A stretch of 64,000 nt of DNA from Notospermus geniculatus (taxonomy: Eukaryota; Nemertea; Pilidiophora; Heteronemertea; Lineidae): positions 176,792 through 240,791 of the forward strand of contig NMRB01000149.1 of the NCBI GenBank assembly GCA_002633025.1. Reading direction: 5' to 3'. This document shows positions 42,001 to 48,000 of the stretch, in pieces. A program made the translations under genes and the position numbers. The notes beneath the pieces are model-generated. The model made no database searches. It was not told the DNA's origin and saw nothing but the letters and a program-made list of their open reading frames with translations. Each line of letters opens with the position of its first letter. Within the stretch, counting starts at the first letter, position 1.

Positions 42001-45000
42001 AAAGGTCAACTGGAAACATGTAAAGAATGACAGTGAATTAGAAAAGTTCCCGTGTTTGTGAGAATCGCTCCCCATGTTGCACTCTGTTTATCAAAGCTTG
42101 TGGTTCTGTGTGAGAACGGGTTTCATATGTTCTCAAAATTATGTCATTATATCTCGATATTTCATTGTATTTGGTGTTTGTTGTTGAAAAATAATGCGTC
42201 ACTTTATGGTCTGACTTTCGATTACAGGATGCTGTGCTTTGGGATGGGTGCAAATTTGTAATGTCTCTGTCAAAACACATTGGAAGCTTGCGACTTGTCT
42301 GATTTGTCCTAACCTGGTCTGTTTAGTCTGTGCACTGTTTACAATTACCGTGAAGCACTGTACGGGTAGATAGGACCAAATTAGGGTGAATTGAACTTGA
42401 GAACCAGAGCTTGCTGAAGCTGCACACCAGTCATTGTGAGGTTATCGGTGGTTTGTCGCATATGGTGATGTGCAAAAACCCTCAGGTGCTAAGAACCCCT
42501 GATAACCTCGGGATGCACCCCTGTCTGTGTTGGCCTGCATGTTAGCAGTTTATGTGCTTGCCACCAGATGTCTCTGTGTATATAGAGGGGACCAGATGTC
42601 TTTAGGTTTATTTCAGTGACATATCTGTCGAGAAACAAGATTAGGTGGAAAAGGATGGCTATTATTCATTCGTGAAGCAATCCAGTGTCCCCTCTATGAG
42701 TCTTTGGCCCCTTGAATTAGTCGTATTCCAACCTTGTGATCGCCCCTTTTTCAAGCATCTCCCCCTGCTGGCCGAATAAGACTGATTCAAGGAGGCCGAT
42801 TGTAGTCAGATTTTACATCACATCGTTTTACCTGTCTGTAGAGTAATTATAGATGCAGTTTTTGACTGTTGTCCAAACTTACCTCGCCAGTCTTAGGCTA
42901 TAGGTCTTTACCAATCGCCTTGGTCATGAGAATGAAGAACCGGCAAAACTATTTCGTGTGGCAGTACAGCAAGCTTCTGACTTGGTTTTATGTTGAGATG
43001 TGAGTTCTGCCAAGTTTTTAACATCTTATGGGTCTTATGCTCACAGCGCCACCTGTAGGGTTGTAGGTTCCAGATGGAAAACCCGAGCCTTGTCAGCTTG
43101 TTGTTTGAAGATCAGTTTGATATTGATATCATCAAGTTTCTGAGATCTCGGCATCGATTGTCAACTTGCTGTTTGAAGATCAGTTTGATATTGATATCAT
43201 CAAGTTTCTGAGATCTCGGCATCGATTGTCAACTTGCTGTTTGAAGATCAGTTTGATATTGATATCATCAAGTTTCTGAGATCTCGGCATCGATTGTCAA
43301 CTTGCTGTTTTAAGATCAGTTTGATATTGATATCATCAAGTTTCTGAGATCTCAGCATCGATTACTTTACAGTCAGGTATTGTTTCAAGCACTAGTTTTA
43401 TGTGCTTTGTCCAAATGCTTTTTCTTCGTCATCCATCAACCATTTAATGCCATGCTTGCTATCATACCATATTCCTGTTATTCCAGATATGTCTGCCAAT
43501 CGTCCTAATTCAAATTTTTGCATGTCTCTACACAGACTCAGAAGAAGATTACCTGCCGCAGCAAAATGATCAAAAATCAGCCAGGGCGTACGAGAAATAC
43601 TTGCCACAAGATCAGGCTGATTACCGCTCTCTCGAACGCCCCAAACCATCCAAGAACAAACCAGCGCCTCCAAAACGGCAAAAACCATTGCCGCCTCCAA
43701 AATCCAAATCTGCTGCTGAACGCCTGGGGATTAAGAGCCCACCCCCGTTTAATCTTAAAGGTATACTAGAGGAGGACCTCTTTACAACAGGAATGCCGCT
43801 TGAACACTCACCCCCTGACATATACAACTAATCATTGTCTTTGTGATTCACTGTCATAAATGCAAGGGGCAGGGCTAAAGTCAGTTGTAGAAATTGTCTT
43901 TAGGTTGTGACCTTGTGCACGGGGGGATCTTAGGGTCCTGGGGCGCTCTTTTGGTGGAAATCTTTAAAATTAACTAGAAAATTTTGAAAAAGTCTGCGTA
44001 ATTGACCAAGAATTTTTAATCCAGAAGTGCCAGGTGGACCCCCTTTCTACATACACTCCTGAGGTGTTTACAGAACTCTGTGATCACATCATATCACGGA
44101 CTTGAGAAAACTTTTTGACTCAGCACTGCCCCTTATATCGCATCCTATCGTGCTAACCACAGTATTGTCCATTTCAGCTTCTGTAGCATACATCACTGTA
44201 ACATGCCTGTAGTACATTTCAGCTGACCACCTCAGATTGCTTGCTAGTCTAACAAACTGGTATTCTTGTCTTTCTAACCTCAGTTTGTGTCCTACGTCTT
44301 GCTTTCACTATCAAAACATCAAATACATCTTCACTCTTCTGCCTGGTCTTTGTAACTACCCTACCTTTGACTCCATGAGAAGACATGTTAAAGCATCCTG
44401 AGAAGATCAGGGGTTCTTAGTGCTGGCTTCCTTCATCACCGCACGGTGACGAAGGGAGACAGCACTAAGGCTCCTATTACATAGATTTATACAGTATACG
44501 AAAACGGCGGTTAACAATGGCTTCACGGTCGTGAATCCATTTGAAGCCTTTGTTAACCGGCGTTTTCATATACCGTATACTTCTATGTAATAGGGGCCTA
44601 AGAACCCCTGATGTTCTCAGGATGTGTTAAAGGGACAGTAGAGTATGAGTATTGGAGGCCCAATATTGTTCCACACTCATACTTTTACTGAAATTCTGCA
44701 ACTACCGAAAGTTGCTGATGCTAGTTCCCTCAGGTATGTCTTCTACTGTCTGCTCTCTGACGTTTTGGGTGGATGGTCTCTCTTCACTTTCACTCTGTTC
44801 ATTCTTCATCTGAGGTGGTGTTGTGCAGGAATTATTCCAAAAAGATGTTCATTAGATAATATTATGTGATTTGATGTAATGTAAAGAAACTGGATGCCTC
44901 GAGAAAGCCTTGGTCATAAGTGTGAGTTTGGGTTTAATAGGGAAATGAGGTGACCCTGAGGTGACCAACATGGATATTTCCACAGCACAGACAAATGACA

Positions 45001-48000
45001 CCTGTCCTGAGAAACTGATGTAGTGTAGGACGGCACCAACAGTGTTGAAATACCCAACTACTATCAAATCATTGTATAGTTTTGTGAAGTTTTAACCCCA
45101 AAGTAGCATCTTAGTTGTGTGTTCTAACAAATAATACCACGTAAATCTATTGAATGCCTTATGGCACTCATAACAATGCTTTAGGGCAAAGTAGGCTGTA
45201 ATTATGGTTGATTCACACTCTGTAGTCCTCGGGTTATCTGAGGATAGTGCAAATTAGATATCAGTCACAGCTTTTTGGTGAAGTCTCACTGCAGATTCAT
45301 GTTTATCACACCATAGAATGTCCACATTCCTGCCTCTGTTGTTTAATCTAGTTGCTTGCCGTCTGCTAATGTGTGCAGTTTGCAGTGTGAGGAAGATGAC
45401 TACTATAATGACTTCCGTCCCATAAAATGTTGTAAAAACCATGAAAAAGAAGACGTATTGTGTCAAATTTGTGCTGTTGAACTTACTCCTGACAGTCACG
45501 GTTTTTACCCATAGTATATTTCAAATTACTTCTTTTCGAAGTTCAGGTTGCTGTGAACAGACTGATTCTGCTGATTAATCCATTTGTCATTTTCTAGACG
45601 TTTATACATTTCGTGGGTAAGCATTAAGGAAATTCTTGCATGATTTGCTATTCCTTTGACCTCTCCAACAAACCCTTATCATGACAGTGCAGCTTGAGAC
45701 ATTCTGTCATGTGATAAATTGTGCCATTTCCAGCGAGCCAAAGACACCACCATTCAACGTCAGATCTACCGAGTCATAAAAGTCCAGTGAACACGTTAGA
45801 GCGGCAGCATTCAGCAACGCTCGATAGGCGGCGTCGAGATGAGGAGGAGGCCAGGAGGAAAGAATACTTGGTAAGTCTTGGGGGCGATTTGGACGATTTA
45901 TGAGTCCAGTGAGGCAGGAAAAGAGGAGTAACTGCAAGGACTGACTCCATGTTTGTTACAGTTTGATAGCTGGAATCAAACTCTTGAAATCTAATACAAA
46001 GTGTGTGTTTGTTTTTCAGCGGCAGATCACAGAGGAGGAGAAACGACGACGAGCGGAGGAAGAACATGCGAAAAATGAAGCAAGGAAACACTCGGACTTC
46101 TTCAGGTGGGTTGTAGGTTTCAATACTTGTCCCAATTTTGAAAATATTAGAAGATCTTTGAAGTCAGAACACGTGGGTTGTAGGTTTCAATACTTGTCCC
46201 AATTTTGAAAATATTAGAAGATCTTTGAAGTCAGAACACGTGAGTTGACTGATTTCTCTTATCGTCCATTTCTGTGATTTTAGTGCGAAGCAGAAGTCAC
46301 CAATACCTCTGGACAGGTTTGAGGATCTGGAGAATATGGCCCCGACGAATGTGCCAACGTTTGACAAGAAGCATCGGCCAACAGAGATCAAGGGTAAAGC
46401 CAAGGCATTGTATTCATTCAAGGCCCAGAGTCACAAGTAAGTCATGACAAATCAGTTCTTGTATTGGTAGTGGTATCATCTCTTGTGGCCTAAAGTTTGC
46501 TATCTATCTGTCTTAGTTTTGGCCAAATTAGTGACTGTAAACACAGGACGTTTTTCTGAGTTAAGGACATCTCAACGAGTTGACTGATCAACGAGTAAAC
46601 TGATAACATTTGCCTCAACATATATGTCTAATCTTTCAGGGAGCTCTCTTTTAGAAAAGGTGACATCATATACCTGACACGTCAAATTGACAAGAACTGG
46701 TTTGAAGGTGAACATCACGGCCACAGAGGGATATTCCCCATCAACTATGTAGATGTATGTATTTGGAAAGTTTTTGAGTCACTTTCTTGCTAAAACTTTT
46801 AGGGTCATACCAGACCTACTTTTGGGATTGCCATCATTCAACCCCTCCTCATCTGGGAGGATTTTGAGTTCATTATGCCCACAACATGCAAGTCTTTGTG
46901 AAGGACCCCTCCAGTTAAGGTCCAAATCTCAGATTTGAGTACCGTACTGGAAGTTCATCCCACATATCTCTTTGCCTCACAGGTTACAAAAACGTTAGAA
47001 GAGGCCAGAGCGATTGCCCAAAGTCAGGAAGGACACGCTAGGGTCAAATACACGTTCAAGAAACAGTCTCCTGTTGAACTATCTGCTAGGAAGGTGGGAG
47101 TTTTGACTTCAGATTGTTTATTCACACACCTGATGAAGAAGTTGCAGCAATTCCTAATGCCGCTATTGAGTCATTCATTCATCCTATTCAATCAGGATTT
47201 CATCTGTTTTATCAGATGCAAGTGAACGTTTCTTGCATGTATCAGTCCTTCTTTCTCAATCCAGGGTGCTATCGCTACGTTGATACGTCGAGTGGACGAG
47301 AATTGGTACGAGGCAAAAATTGACGGGCTGCAGGGCATCATACCCGTCTCATACCTTGATATTCAGAGAGAGCCAGAAACGCCGTTTGTGACACCAGCGC
47401 CATCTGCAGTTCCGTCTGCTGCACCGTCTGCTTTTAATACCCCTGGACCAGGTACGGTGTAACCTAGGCCAAGTGTCATACTGACCTTAAGAAACTCAAA
47501 GGTGCTACTAGCATAACTCAGCATGTTGGAGTGTATGATACCAGAGTTTACTGTTGTATATTGATCAGTTTTCCATTGTTGTTTTCATTGATGTCTTGAT
47601 TTGATTCTTCAGGTACCCCTGTGCGACCCCTGTCTCCACTCTACCCTGATCAACTAATGTCGCCCAGTCAACAACGTGAAGATTACTTCAATTTCCAAGA
47701 TTTCAGTCCTCATCAGGAACGTCGTCAACGGTACGACTCGACGTCAAAAGATGGCAACTATAATCCGACGTTAGATTCTTTTATAGACATTTTAAATCAA
47801 CGGGATGGAGATACTGGTGGTCAGCGGCAGGATCATAGTCCTACACGACAGGACAGGTACAGGAACACATCTCAGAACTATAATCCACAATTAGAGGCAG
47901 CAAGTGATATGATTGCAAGTTTCAAGCTGGATCAGAGAGATGCAAAGCCGATGTATGATCGGACAATGTCATTGGACCGACGGTCAATGGGTCGTGATGG

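Larger units (their letters stand above)
39676..43535 (+). other. SORBS: SORBS intron 15
   Basis: 3.9 kb containing a poly-G run of about 13 bases (40491-40503), a piggyBac-like element (41105-41275) and the 68-bp tandem array (43096-43368). A 13-14-bp inverted pair (GTCATCGGAGACAT at 39750 and its complement at 40023) brackets the end of the exon-15 open frame. Confidence 0.6.

Noticed and set aside
43096-43368. CRISPR-like direct repeats
   Set aside because: The 68-bp units are contiguous without variable spacers, in an animal intron.
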